Assembly: GCA_023436145.1 (NCBI GenBank)
Contig: JAEZKP010000045.1
Span: forward strand, 54,503-118,502
Source of the DNA: Fibrobacterota bacterium
GTDB lineage: Bacteria > Fibrobacterota > Chitinivibrionia > Chitinivibrionales > Chitinispirillaceae
DNA: 64,000 nt
Reading direction: 5' to 3'
The notes under the pieces were generated by a model. The model saw only the letters and a program-made list of their open reading frames with translations. It made no database searches and was not told where the DNA came from. The translations under genes were made by a program, and so were the position numbers. This document shows positions 17,459-25,384 of the stretch, piece after piece (the stretch's first letter is position 1; each line of letters begins with the position of its first letter).

Positions 17459-19419
17459 TTTGGCCTCTTAAGAGTAGAGAATTGTGAAAGCCTGTCTGAA
17501 CCGTTATCAAAGGTGATCATTATCGAATGATCATTGAATGTGATCCCTTCAGGTTTTAATGAATGGTAATTTTCCACAACTCTCAAATTATTATCATATG
17601 TTAATATCCACAGGCGACCTGAAGAGATCTCGGTATCGTTGCTGGATATTGTGGAATTAGATAAAATGTAAAGATCATTTCCAATAAACTGGATGTCTGA
17701 AATTCTATAAATCAGACCGGAATTATCATCCTTTAATTTCAGCAGTTTCCAAAGAGTAATATCACCGGCAGCAATCAATCGCTTCTCAAAGACCGATTTA
17801 ACGTTATCAATTTTTATTATTGCTGAACTGTCATTCACCAAAGGTTCTTTGAAACTGATATAAAGACTGTTGTTTTTGTATGCAATTCCTTCGATATCAG
17901 GGGTACGCCTGATAGAGTCAACTTTTATCAGATTTGTCCATACTGCGCCGGGCTTGGCATGCCTGGCAGCCTCTGATAATGCATCAATAAGTTTGATCTC
18001 CCCTGCAAGGGTAAAATCCTCCCCATTTCTGCTTAAACGAACCAAGCGTTTTCTTTTGTCTGGAAGTTTTCCTTTTTTTGTGGGATTCTGGGAACATACT
18101 ATGTAAAGATAACCATCCTCATCTGAAGTGATCCCTTCCATATCATCGATATTTTCCAATCCGTTGATTTTGGTCTCCTTAACAATAACCCCATTTGAAT
18201 CCATTAAATAAAGACTTGAGGATTCATCACTGATAAGACAATACTTTTGTACATCCGCAAGGTATTGCACTCCGGAAGCCTCAATGCCTAATGAGGACTT
18301 TGAATCATTAGACCAGGAGATGTCTCTTATCAGCGGTGTTGTAACTGCCACCAGGCTATCATTGCGTGTTGCTGCATGCAGAGTGCTGGAAAATCCAAAT
18401 ATGCTTTTTAAGCTTCTTTTAGGCCTGTCTTCAATAGAAATCAGCACTTTTTCCCCCAGGAGAAACCTGTTATCGGAGGGAAGTTTGATGGTAATTTCAC
18501 GACCCCACATAAGATAATCCTGGACAGTTCTAAGTCTTATGGGGTATTCCACAATTCGGGTCCCCACACCTATTACTTCCCCCACGATAGCATTTTTCTT
18601 ATCGGTAATGGAGTGGACCAGTACTTTCTGTCCCAGGGAAACTGAACTGTAGATTTTTTCGTGAATATACCCTAGTACAAATGACGGTGATTTGGAGTGC
18701 ACGGTGGCAATGGAATCGAAAGCAGGTACCATTTCACCTTTTCTGTAATGAACCGCCCCAACAACTCCATCGCTTGGTGCAATGATGAACATTTTCTGTT
18801 TGAATTCATTGTATAAGCGGAGCTGATCCTGATACTGCTTGAGCATTTCCTTTAGAGGATCTACCCCAAAGGAGATCTGGCTGTGCAGGTTTTCATCAAT
18901 AATTGAATTGGATTTATCTATCCTGGAGAGTTCTTTTTTAAGGTTTTGTATTCTGATTAAAGTTGGATTACTGTCACTGGAACCATGATCATCTGTGTTA
19001 ATGCTACGAAGCTGCTTCATCAATTTACGGTTGATTTCGTATTGTGATTGCAGTTCCTGAAGCTCGGAGAGGATTTCTATAAAACGGGCTTCATTTTCGG
19101 TTTTTACCTGCTTGATTTCTGATTTTGACAGGTTTGCCTGTGTCTTGCTTCGGGTCTCCATTTCGTTAATCAGGTGAGTATACTCACTTATTTTAAGCTC
19201 AATTTCCGGGCTTCGCATCTCTATCAGGGTATCACCAGCTTTTACCGTCTGCCCCGGGGTGATACGGATATCTTTTATCTCAACCCCGAATTCCGCGTTA
19301 ATGATCATCTCTTTGGTTTCAGCAATACCATAGAAGTTGGTCGATTCACGACGGATATTGATTGTCACTACAGTCAGTGCAACCACAAGACAAATGCATA
19401 CAGTATAAAAAATTCTCAT
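17455..19419 (-). CDS. HlyD-like membrane fusion protein fused to a DUF3616-like domain
   Basis: Protein of 654 residues. One transmembrane helix (residues 5-20) leads into a lipoyl/barrel half-motif (EIKDIRITPGQTVKAGDTLIEM), a coiled-coil hairpin of about 130 residues, and the second half-motif (FIIAPSDGVVGAVHYRKGEM). Up to about residue 345 this is standard HlyD architecture. From about residue 370 the chain continues with IEASGVQYL, DMEGITSDEDGYLYIVCSQ, TPDIEGIAYKNNSLYISFKEPL and LKPEGITF, the repeating pattern of DUF3616 or phytase-like propeller domains. I prefer the ATG at 19419 to a TTG six codons earlier, with GGGAT upstream. The fusion is unusual; see findings. Confidence 0.78.
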   Translation of the reverse strand: MRIFYTVCICLVVALTVVTINIRRESTNFYGIAETKEMIINAEFGVEIKDIRITPGQTVKAGDTLIEMRSPEIELKISEYTHLINEMETRSKTQANLSKSEIKQVKTENEARFIEILSELQELQSQYEINRKLMKQLRSINTDDHGSSDSNPTLIRIQNLKKELSRIDKSNSIIDENLHSQISFGVDPLKEMLKQYQDQLRLYNEFKQKMFIIAPSDGVVGAVHYRKGEMVPAFDSIATVHSKSPSFVLGYIHEKIYSSVSLGQKVLVHSITDKKNAIVGEVIGVGTRIVEYPIRLRTVQDYLMWGREITIKLPSDNRFLLGEKVLISIEDRPKRSLKSIFGFSSTLHAATRNDSLVAVTTPLIRDISWSNDSKSSLGIEASGVQYLADVQKYCLISDESSSLYLMDSNGVIVKETKINGLENIDDMEGITSDEDGYLYIVCSQNPTKKGKLPDKRKRLVRLSRNGEDFTLAGEIKLIDALSEAARHAKPGAVWTNLIKVDSIRRTPDIEGIAYKNNSLYISFKEPLVNDSSAIIKIDNVKSVFEKRLIAAGDITLWKLLKLKDDNSGLIYRISDIQFIGNDLYILSNSTISSNDTEISSGRLWILTYDNNLRVVENYHSLKPEGITFNDHSIMITFDNGSDRLSQFSTLKRPK

Positions 19420-19473
19420 ATTAGTATCCCGTTTCAAAAAGTTGATTTTTGAAGATAATGGTTATTCTGCCTT

Positions 19474-20157
19474 TTACAGTTCAACAGTGGTTTCCTGCAG
19501 AAGAAGGTTTACATCTTTTATAGAATCCAATTTGCGGATATCTAAAACGAAGTTCTCCTTGGTCTGAGGATTCTTCAATTTGACATGATAGGCATAATCC
19601 AGTCTGTCACCCTGGGCCAGCTCTCTGAGACTTATAAGAACAAAGTTTTTGCAGTGTGTTTTCATGATTTTTTCAAGGTTGCCCTGATTACCTTCAACAT
19701 TTTCCAGATTAAATCGCAACATTCCATCAAAGTGACGTTTCTGGCCAAAAGGTGAATAGTATAAAACAACGGCTGCGCCGCAGAAGCCCAGAGTGCCTAC
19801 TATGGCGATTCCGTAACCGAAAACTCCACAGGATATTCCGGCTGCAACTGCTGCAAACATGAATATTATGTCTCTGGGATCTTTGAAAACAGTCCTGAAG
19901 CGGATAATCGCCAAGGCACCAAGAATTCCAAGGCCTCTGACAGGATTATCTCCCATGGCCTGCATAATGGTTCCAGCAACAATGGAAACCAGTATAATTG
20001 CCTGTACAAAATTCCGGGAGTAAGAGAGCCCACAGTAGGTTTTTTCATATGTTAAAGCGACTATAGATGATAATAAAAAAGAAACCATTACCGTGTATAT
20101 AATACTGATAATCGAAGGATTAGTGGAAGTTGTCTGAAGAGTTAAAAAATCCAGCAT
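19474..20157 (-). CDS. DUF4956 family membrane protein
   Basis: Protein of 227 residues. The first 135 hold about four transmembrane helices and the family signature DNPVRGLGILGALAIIRFRTVFKDPRD, followed by GFGYGI-like Gly-rich helix packing (GVFGYGIAIVGTLGF). The C-terminal 90 residues are soluble and cytoplasmic by the positive-inside rule. Function of DUF4956 is unknown, but it is a recurrent genomic partner of VTC-domain proteins. It is the first gene of the five-gene minus-strand operon, 54 bases before the HlyD-like start. AAGGAG lies 10 bases before its ATG. Confidence 0.88.
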   Translation of the reverse strand: MLDFLTLQTTSTNPSIISIIYTVMVSFLLSSIVALTYEKTYCGLSYSRNFVQAIILVSIVAGTIMQAMGDNPVRGLGILGALAIIRFRTVFKDPRDIIFMFAAVAAGISCGVFGYGIAIVGTLGFCGAAVVLYYSPFGQKRHFDGMLRFNLENVEGNQGNLEKIMKTHCKNFVLISLRELAQGDRLDYAYHVKLKNPQTKENFVLDIRKLDSIKDVNLLLQETTVEL

Positions 20158-20917
20158 GGTAGAATTACTCCTTATTCTATAGTAGAAACTAAGTTACAGA
20201 TTTAATATTATAATTGAGCAAAAGAAAGAGTTGGCTGGGTACTTCATTTCTGAGTATCATCATTACTTTCCCTGATGTTCGAAGTACCTGTATTTCGGGA
20301 GGGCCTTAACCGCTAAAATTACCGCCCCGAATCTCACACCCTGAACCACAATTTAGCCCATCCTGGAAACATTCTAAAAAAATGGCTAAAAAGCACATTT
20401 TATCAGAAACAGTAGTGATAAAACCCGATTCAACCAGAAAACAGGGTACTGCTATAATCTATCCCATATCTGAAAACAGATAAATTTCAGCAACAATACC
20501 TTTTACAATTCACTTCAGAAAAGAACATCTGGTTTCAGATAATATAAAAGTTTAATAATTCACTAACAAATAACAAATCAAAAATCTATGATCTTTACTA
20601 TTTTAAGCCAGACACCCGGTTTTTAAACACAACGGACTTTTGTCCTTTTTAACACAATTTTCTTTGAAATGATGCACCCAATTCATTTAGAGATTATACT
20701 GACGTCTTTAGACGATAAGAAGGTTAATAATGTTCAAATTAATTTTTTTTATTTCTGGAAAGTTTTCCGGGAATTTTCTGGAAATGGTTTCTGTTTTATT
20801 CTGGCTTTTTTTTAATTTGGTGAGCAGAAAGTATTTTGGCTTTTTCATTCAGTATTCCATCAGTTTTGGTTCATTAAGGTTAAACTTAATGAATTGAAAG
20901 AATTAGAAAAGTTTAAG
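20158..20917. other. Intergenic region between two divergent transcription units
   Basis: About 760 AT-rich bases separate the DUF4956 operon from the WalJ-like gene. Promoters for both directions are expected here. I see only weak candidates: a TATAAT-like box on the minus strand near 20205-20215, and a small inverted repeat CGTCTTTAGACG near 20703-20715. No gene, tRNA or repeat was recognised. Confidence 0.4.
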
Positions 20918-21730
20918 ATGAAATTTTCCGTACTTAGGAGCGGGTCCAGTGGAAACTGCACCCTTATCGAACATGATTCCTGCAGAATTCTTATTGATGC
21001 AGGAATGAGTCAGAAAAAAATCAGAGAGGTTTTGGAGGAAGTAGAATTGGACCCCTCTGATATTGCAGCGATTGTGGTAACACATTTGCACTCAGATCAT
21101 TGCAACTATTCTACAATTCAGATCTGTCGTAAATTCGGTATTGAACTGTTTATTCATCATAAAAATGTCCCAACACTGAAAACTGTTATAAAAAAAGAGT
21201 TATCATCTGATGAACTGAGAATAAGAACATTTAGCGATCAGACGTTTCAAATAGGAACACTTGTATTGGAGCCTTTTGAAATCTCGCATGATGCTTATGT
21301 GGTAACATCAGGATTTAGTATCTGCCCGGAATCTGTTGATGGTAAGTATCTTACCTATGCTGCTGATCTGGGTTTTTTCCCTGATAACCTGATTTTCCGC
21401 TTTCAAAACGCAAAAAACATAATTCTTGAATCCAACCATGACACTGATCTGTTGTGGAAGAACCCATACCGGCCATACATTCATAAAAAAAGGGTGGCTG
21501 GGGAAAAGGGACATCTGTCGAATAAACAATCTGCTGAAGCTCTGATAAAGATTGCTCAAATCTCCACAAGAAGGCCGGATAATGTGGTCTTATGCCATCT
21601 GAGCAAGGATCATAACTCACCTCAATTAGCTTTTGACAGCGTTAGTTCTCTACTTAAAGAGCACGATATTGTGCTTCCGCTGCATGTAGCCAAAAGAGAC
21701 GAAAGAACGCCGTTTTTTGAAATCGTATAA
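20918..21730 (+). CDS. Metallo-beta-lactamase-fold hydrolase, WalJ/YycJ-like
   Basis: Protein of 270 residues. It begins SVLRSGSSGNCTLIE, the start typical of the YycJ/WalJ group of MBL-fold proteins. The metal motif THLHSDH follows at about residue 60, with a later aspartate in YAADLGF and a histidine in LCHLSKDHN. Relatives are 5'-exonucleases or related nucleases implicated in DNA repair and cell wall signalling coordination in Firmicutes; the role here is inferred. The ATG at 20918 is preferred to a TTG at 20894 because the family signature follows it directly. Its stop abuts the stop of the convergent HAD gene. Confidence 0.82.
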   Translation: MKFSVLRSGSSGNCTLIEHDSCRILIDAGMSQKKIREVLEEVELDPSDIAAIVVTHLHSDHCNYSTIQICRKFGIELFIHHKNVPTLKTVIKKELSSDELRIRTFSDQTFQIGTLVLEPFEISHDAYVVTSGFSICPESVDGKYLTYAADLGFFPDNLIFRFQNAKNIILESNHDTDLLWKNPYRPYIHKKRVAGEKGHLSNKQSAEALIKIAQISTRRPDNVVLCHLSKDHNSPQLAFDSVSSLLKEHDIVLPLHVAKRDERTPFFEIV

Positions 21731-22552
21731 TCAGATACTGGTCCCCTCTTTAATCAGAGACCATTCTCTGGCTATAGCGTCTTCATCGTTTGACCATGGT
21801 GATACTTTTCTGGCCGCTGCTTTAACTTCATCCAGGGCATTGCCTACAGCGATTCCGATCCCAGCGGTTTTAAGCATGGGGATATCATTTTCAGCATCAC
21901 CAAAAGCTACTGTTTGAGATAAATCCAATCCATGTGCCTGAGCCAGCATTTTGAGGCCGACCCCTTTGTTTGCACTGGGATTAAGAAATTCCAGATAATA
22001 ATCCCAGGTTCGGCATATATAAATGGAATCTTTCCATAAGTTTTTAAAATAAGTTTCTTGCCTGTCTATTTCAGGTGGCTCTCCAACGAATAGAATTTTA
22101 GATGGTGTACAGCCGGAGAACTGGTCAAAAGTATTCAGAAAATTGTATTTGGTGGATGTTTGTTGAACATAAAGATCGATCCAGGGGCTGTTTTTCCGGC
22201 TCCTTACGGTGTAAAGATGGTCATTAATGTAATAATTGAGTCCAAACTGTTGGTCTTGAGAAAATTTTATTAGAAAATCAGCATAATCTGCAGCCAACGG
22301 TGCCTGATAGATCAGTTGCGAATTGTGATTTTTGCCCAGATATACTGCAGCGCCATTTAAGGTCAGCATGGAAATCTCCAGATCATCACTGCAATACTGG
22401 AGCATGCTGCTTCCAAGTCTTCCTGAGGCAAATACAACAACAGCTCCGCTGTCATATATTTCTTTAAGCGCCTTTAAATTGGCATCACTGATTTTTTTCT
22501 GGGAGTTTAAAAGAGTCCCGTCAAGATCAAATGCAAAAAGTCTGGGAACCAT
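21731..22552 (-). CDS. Cof-type HAD-superfamily phosphatase
   Basis: Protein of 273 residues. HAD motif I is FAFDLDGTLLNSQKKIS, motif II lies in VVVFASGR, and motifs III and IV are in NKGVGLKMLAQ and TVAFGDAENDIPMLKTAG. The cap domain between them is of the C2B type, placing it with Cof/YidA sugar-phosphate or FMN phosphatases. Substrate cannot be told from sequence. I take the ATG at 22552, which has AGCAGG upstream, instead of one 12 codons earlier with no ribosome site. Confidence 0.88.
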   Translation of the reverse strand: MVPRLFAFDLDGTLLNSQKKISDANLKALKEIYDSGAVVVFASGRLGSSMLQYCSDDLEISMLTLNGAAVYLGKNHNSQLIYQAPLAADYADFLIKFSQDQQFGLNYYINDHLYTVRSRKNSPWIDLYVQQTSTKYNFLNTFDQFSGCTPSKILFVGEPPEIDRQETYFKNLWKDSIYICRTWDYYLEFLNPSANKGVGLKMLAQAHGLDLSQTVAFGDAENDIPMLKTAGIGIAVGNALDEVKAAARKVSPWSNDEDAIAREWSLIKEGTSI

Positions 22553-22845
22553 AAAACCTGCTCTCTTATCTGAAAGGATAATTTTCACAAATCGAATAGT
22601 ATCTGAGGTCTCGTTTTAAAGCATATGAAAAATAGTCTATTACCTGCTGTTCCAAGAACACTTTCAGGGGGAATGATAATTTTTTTTGAGCCTGAAATGG
22701 ATCTTTTATTTTGGCTGATCTGAGGTTATCCTGTATATCAGGTACATTGTTATCCCACTTTTTGAGGCTGGCAATTAGAATTACAATATTATTTTTAGGT
22801 TACAATTTTCAAAAGGCTTTAAATTAAAATTTTCCGGAGGCGAAT

Positions 22846-23637
22846 ATGGAGCTTTTAAAAGATGCTGTGAAGGATTTCAGCGATGAGGAACTGATGAATC
22901 AGTTTTTAAATCACCGGGAAGAGTATACTCCGGAAGCCTTCAGTATTATCGAAACTGAGGTGAATCTGCGCAAGATTGATAAAGACCAGTATGTGAAAAA
23001 ACCGGCCGTTCAAATAAAGAAGGGGAAACTCAGTTTAGATAGTGATGATTTTGTGCAGTTTGAACATACATTCACCAGAAGTGATCTTCTGATAGCAATT
23101 TCAATTCTCAAAGAGCATGAGGTGCTGTTTTTTGCTGATAATCCTTCATCTGTTGATTTCCTTCCAATCGAAACTGAGGCGTCAAAAAGATTTTACATTC
23201 ATGTACACAAAGAGCATGCAGAAAAAGCTCATGAACTTCTGGATGAGCATTTTGAAAAGATGGGGTCTGAATATCTTTGCAGGTATTCAAGTACAAAAGA
23301 TCAGCTGAGATCCTTTAATTTTCATGATATTCACATTTCAGAAAAAGAAGTTAAGGAACTGATAGATGTAGGGTTTTCTACCGAAGAGGTAAAGGTAATA
23401 ACCAGTTACGGCAAGCGGTTGCTTTCTGAGGTGGAAACCATCGAAGAGCAGCGGGTAATCTTTTTCTATGATTCAATAGAGCCACTTTTGAAGTTACTGC
23501 AGAATGACACTATTAAATTAACCCGTACCGATTTGCTTACTATTCTGGAAATACTTCAGATTTATTGTGATGATCCTCAGTTCCCGGAACATATGGATGA
23601 GGCAATACTTACCTTGTTAAGTTTTTTTACTGAGTAA
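22846..23637 (+). CDS. DUF2007-like putative signalling protein
   Basis: Protein of 263 residues, cytoplasmic (no signal or membrane segment). The first 65 residues contain a short helical unit (DEELMNQFLNHREEYTPEAF). Residues 80-150 look like DUF2007: FTRSDLLIAISILKEHEVLFFADN, then FYIHVHKEHAEKAHELLDEHF, the short ferredoxin-like fold first described as a putative prokaryotic signal transducer. The final 110 residues are charged helices with no recognised domain. GGAGG precedes the ATG. No operon partner on this strand. Confidence 0.6.
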   Translation: MELLKDAVKDFSDEELMNQFLNHREEYTPEAFSIIETEVNLRKIDKDQYVKKPAVQIKKGKLSLDSDDFVQFEHTFTRSDLLIAISILKEHEVLFFADNPSSVDFLPIETEASKRFYIHVHKEHAEKAHELLDEHFEKMGSEYLCRYSSTKDQLRSFNFHDIHISEKEVKELIDVGFSTEEVKVITSYGKRLLSEVETIEEQRVIFFYDSIEPLLKLLQNDTIKLTRTDLLTILEILQIYCDDPQFPEHMDEAILTLLSFFTE

Positions 23638-23672
23638 AAAATTCTGGCAAGGCAATACCTGATGGCACTTTT

Positions 23673-24782
23673 TTAATTCAGGAAGCTAATAGTGGCTTCT
23701 TTTTTAAAAGTGCCTAAAGATGAAAGTGATGCATTCCTGTTGATATGAATTATCATTCCCTTTCCTGGGGCGGTGGTGGCAAAAATCGAGACTGTTTTGC
23801 AATTGCAAGTTTCCCGGAAAGCCTTTGCAAGGGTATAAGTTTCAGATAAAATATTCTGTTCATTACTCTGAGAAGTTCTGTATTCCACTCTGAAGGCATC
23901 ATCCTCTGTAGTGTATACATCGATAATTTCTCCGAAAGGTTTTACTGTTTCGGTTACTGAAAATACTGAACTTCCAAAAATCTTTTCCATCTCCTCTCTG
24001 GTTTGTTTCTGTTCCTTTATCATTCCGGCATTGCGATAGGCGTTTAATAATCCAAACCAGGCATGAATGTTGTACTTGTTAAACGATATTGCTATTTTGT
24101 AAAAATTTATCGCTTTCAAATGATCATTTCCACAGTTCTTGGCAGAATCCACCCACCACAAAGATTCGTGTTTTGCTTTGGAAGAGGTTTTTTCTCTTGA
24201 ACTGTTTTCCTGCTTTGTCTTTTTCCCATTTTCCGTACTCTCTTTATTGAAAGAGTCCGGGCCCTTGTAGGAAAGCAACATTTTTTGTTTTATCACATAT
24301 TGTCGTTGATTTCTGGAGGTAATTATGCCTGCAACGATCAGGAAGAGGGTTAGAAGTAATATGACACCAGATAGAATCAGATGGTTTTTATTGCCGGATC
24401 GTGCAGGGATGTCATCGACAACCATAGGAGCTGATCTTCTGGTATTGACATCTGCTGGAGGTTTTTCTTCTCTGGAAACAGTAGATGCCGATACTGGCAG
24501 CTTTGTCTGGAAATCACTGCCAGGTAAGCTGATGGGGATTGCCTGAACAGTCTCACTGGACTGGAGTTCTGTAATTGTAAAATTTACTCCCAGGCGGTTG
24601 AGTTGTTCCCCCTGGTATTTTACTTCGTTAGCCGTAAGATTTTTCAGCAGTATAAAGGGTGGTTTTTCTACCATGACCAGTGCTTTCTGGAGAGGAATAG
24701 CAGGGTCATGTGCCAGTTGCCTCGCAATAATCATTTTAGCCCGTTTGTTTTTAAAGGAGATTATTGTAAGGTTGTATTTCAT
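23673..24782 (-). CDS. Membrane-anchored protein with L7/L12-like N-terminus and TPR-like region
   Basis: Protein of 369 residues. Residues 1-80 (QKALVMVEKPPFILLKNLTANEVKYQ, spaced as in proteins with ribosomal L7/L12 C-terminal-like domains) precede a linker. One transmembrane helix follows near residue 135 (LILSGVILLLTLFLIVAGII). After it comes a charged linker, then two helices resembling a TPR (KAINFYKIAISFNKYNIHAWFGLLNAY), and a C-terminal alpha/beta segment. I recognise no full-length family. Reads as a single-pass membrane protein with a regulatory N-terminus facing the cytoplasm. Confidence 0.55.
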   Translation of the reverse strand: MKYNLTIISFKNKRAKMIIARQLAHDPAIPLQKALVMVEKPPFILLKNLTANEVKYQGEQLNRLGVNFTITELQSSETVQAIPISLPGSDFQTKLPVSASTVSREEKPPADVNTRRSAPMVVDDIPARSGNKNHLILSGVILLLTLFLIVAGIITSRNQRQYVIKQKMLLSYKGPDSFNKESTENGKKTKQENSSREKTSSKAKHESLWWVDSAKNCGNDHLKAINFYKIAISFNKYNIHAWFGLLNAYRNAGMIKEQKQTREEMEKIFGSSVFSVTETVKPFGEIIDVYTTEDDAFRVEYRTSQSNEQNILSETYTLAKAFRETCNCKTVSIFATTAPGKGMIIHINRNASLSSLGTFKKEATISFLN

Positions 24783-25032
24783 AAAAACCCACTTGTATGA
24801 TCAACACATTTTGCCGGCATGTAGGAAAGAATGCTTTAAAACCATTATTCAGAAATGATTGTACTTACTTATATTATAACACCAGAAGGGTTTTTGATCA
24901 AATATGATTGGTTTTACAAGAGGTTGCTGACTGGAATTTTATTTTAGTTTTGTTACTTGACTACCCCATGTGGCAGGATTCATATTATGACTCTTAAATA
25001 CAGAAATACCTTTTTGAAAGGAATTGGGCGTA

Positions 25033-25122
25033 ATGTCGAGCGTCAAAAAGAAGAGAAAAGCTAAGATAAACAGGCACAAACGTAAAAAACGTCGTCGCAT
25101 GAACAGACATAAAAAGAAGTAA
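25033..25122 (+). CDS. AURKAIP1/COX24-domain small basic protein
   Basis: A 29-residue protein that begins MSSVKKKRKAKINRHKRKK and ends in RHKKK. It is almost entirely Lys and Arg and matches the short AURKAIP1/COX24 (mS38-like) peptides annotated in many Bacteroidetes and related bacteria, which are thought to be small-ribosomal-subunit components. AAAGGA lies about 10 bases upstream of the ATG at 25033, and an intrinsic terminator follows at 25185. The bare gene arrangement with its own terminator fits a highly expressed ribosomal peptide. Confidence 0.8.
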   Translation: MSSVKKKRKAKINRHKRKKRRRMNRHKKK

Positions 25123-25184
25123 AAAAGCTGCATCATTACTTTAGTGAACTATTGTTGTGTCGGTTTTGATATGATTTGAAAATT

Positions 25185-25213
25185 GGAGGTGTTTAACACA
25201 CCTCCTTTTTTTT
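25185..25213 (+). terminator. Intrinsic terminator after the COX24-type gene
   Basis: The stem is GGAGGTGT at 25185-25192 pairing with ACACCTCC at 25198-25205 around a 5-base loop, followed by eight T residues at 25206-25213. It lies about 60 bases after the small ribosomal protein gene. Confidence 0.9.
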
Positions 25214-25384
25214 AATGCATACGGCTTTTATCATCCCTCATTCTCCCGAAGAAAGCCATTTCAGTTATTCCAGCGGGTTTTGCACCCATTTTATTTTAAA
25301 GCATAATCTCCTGAAATTTATACCCAACATTTATATGTCAGGTAATAGTAGAAATTTGAGGAGTGGTCACTTTTTTTATTCAAA

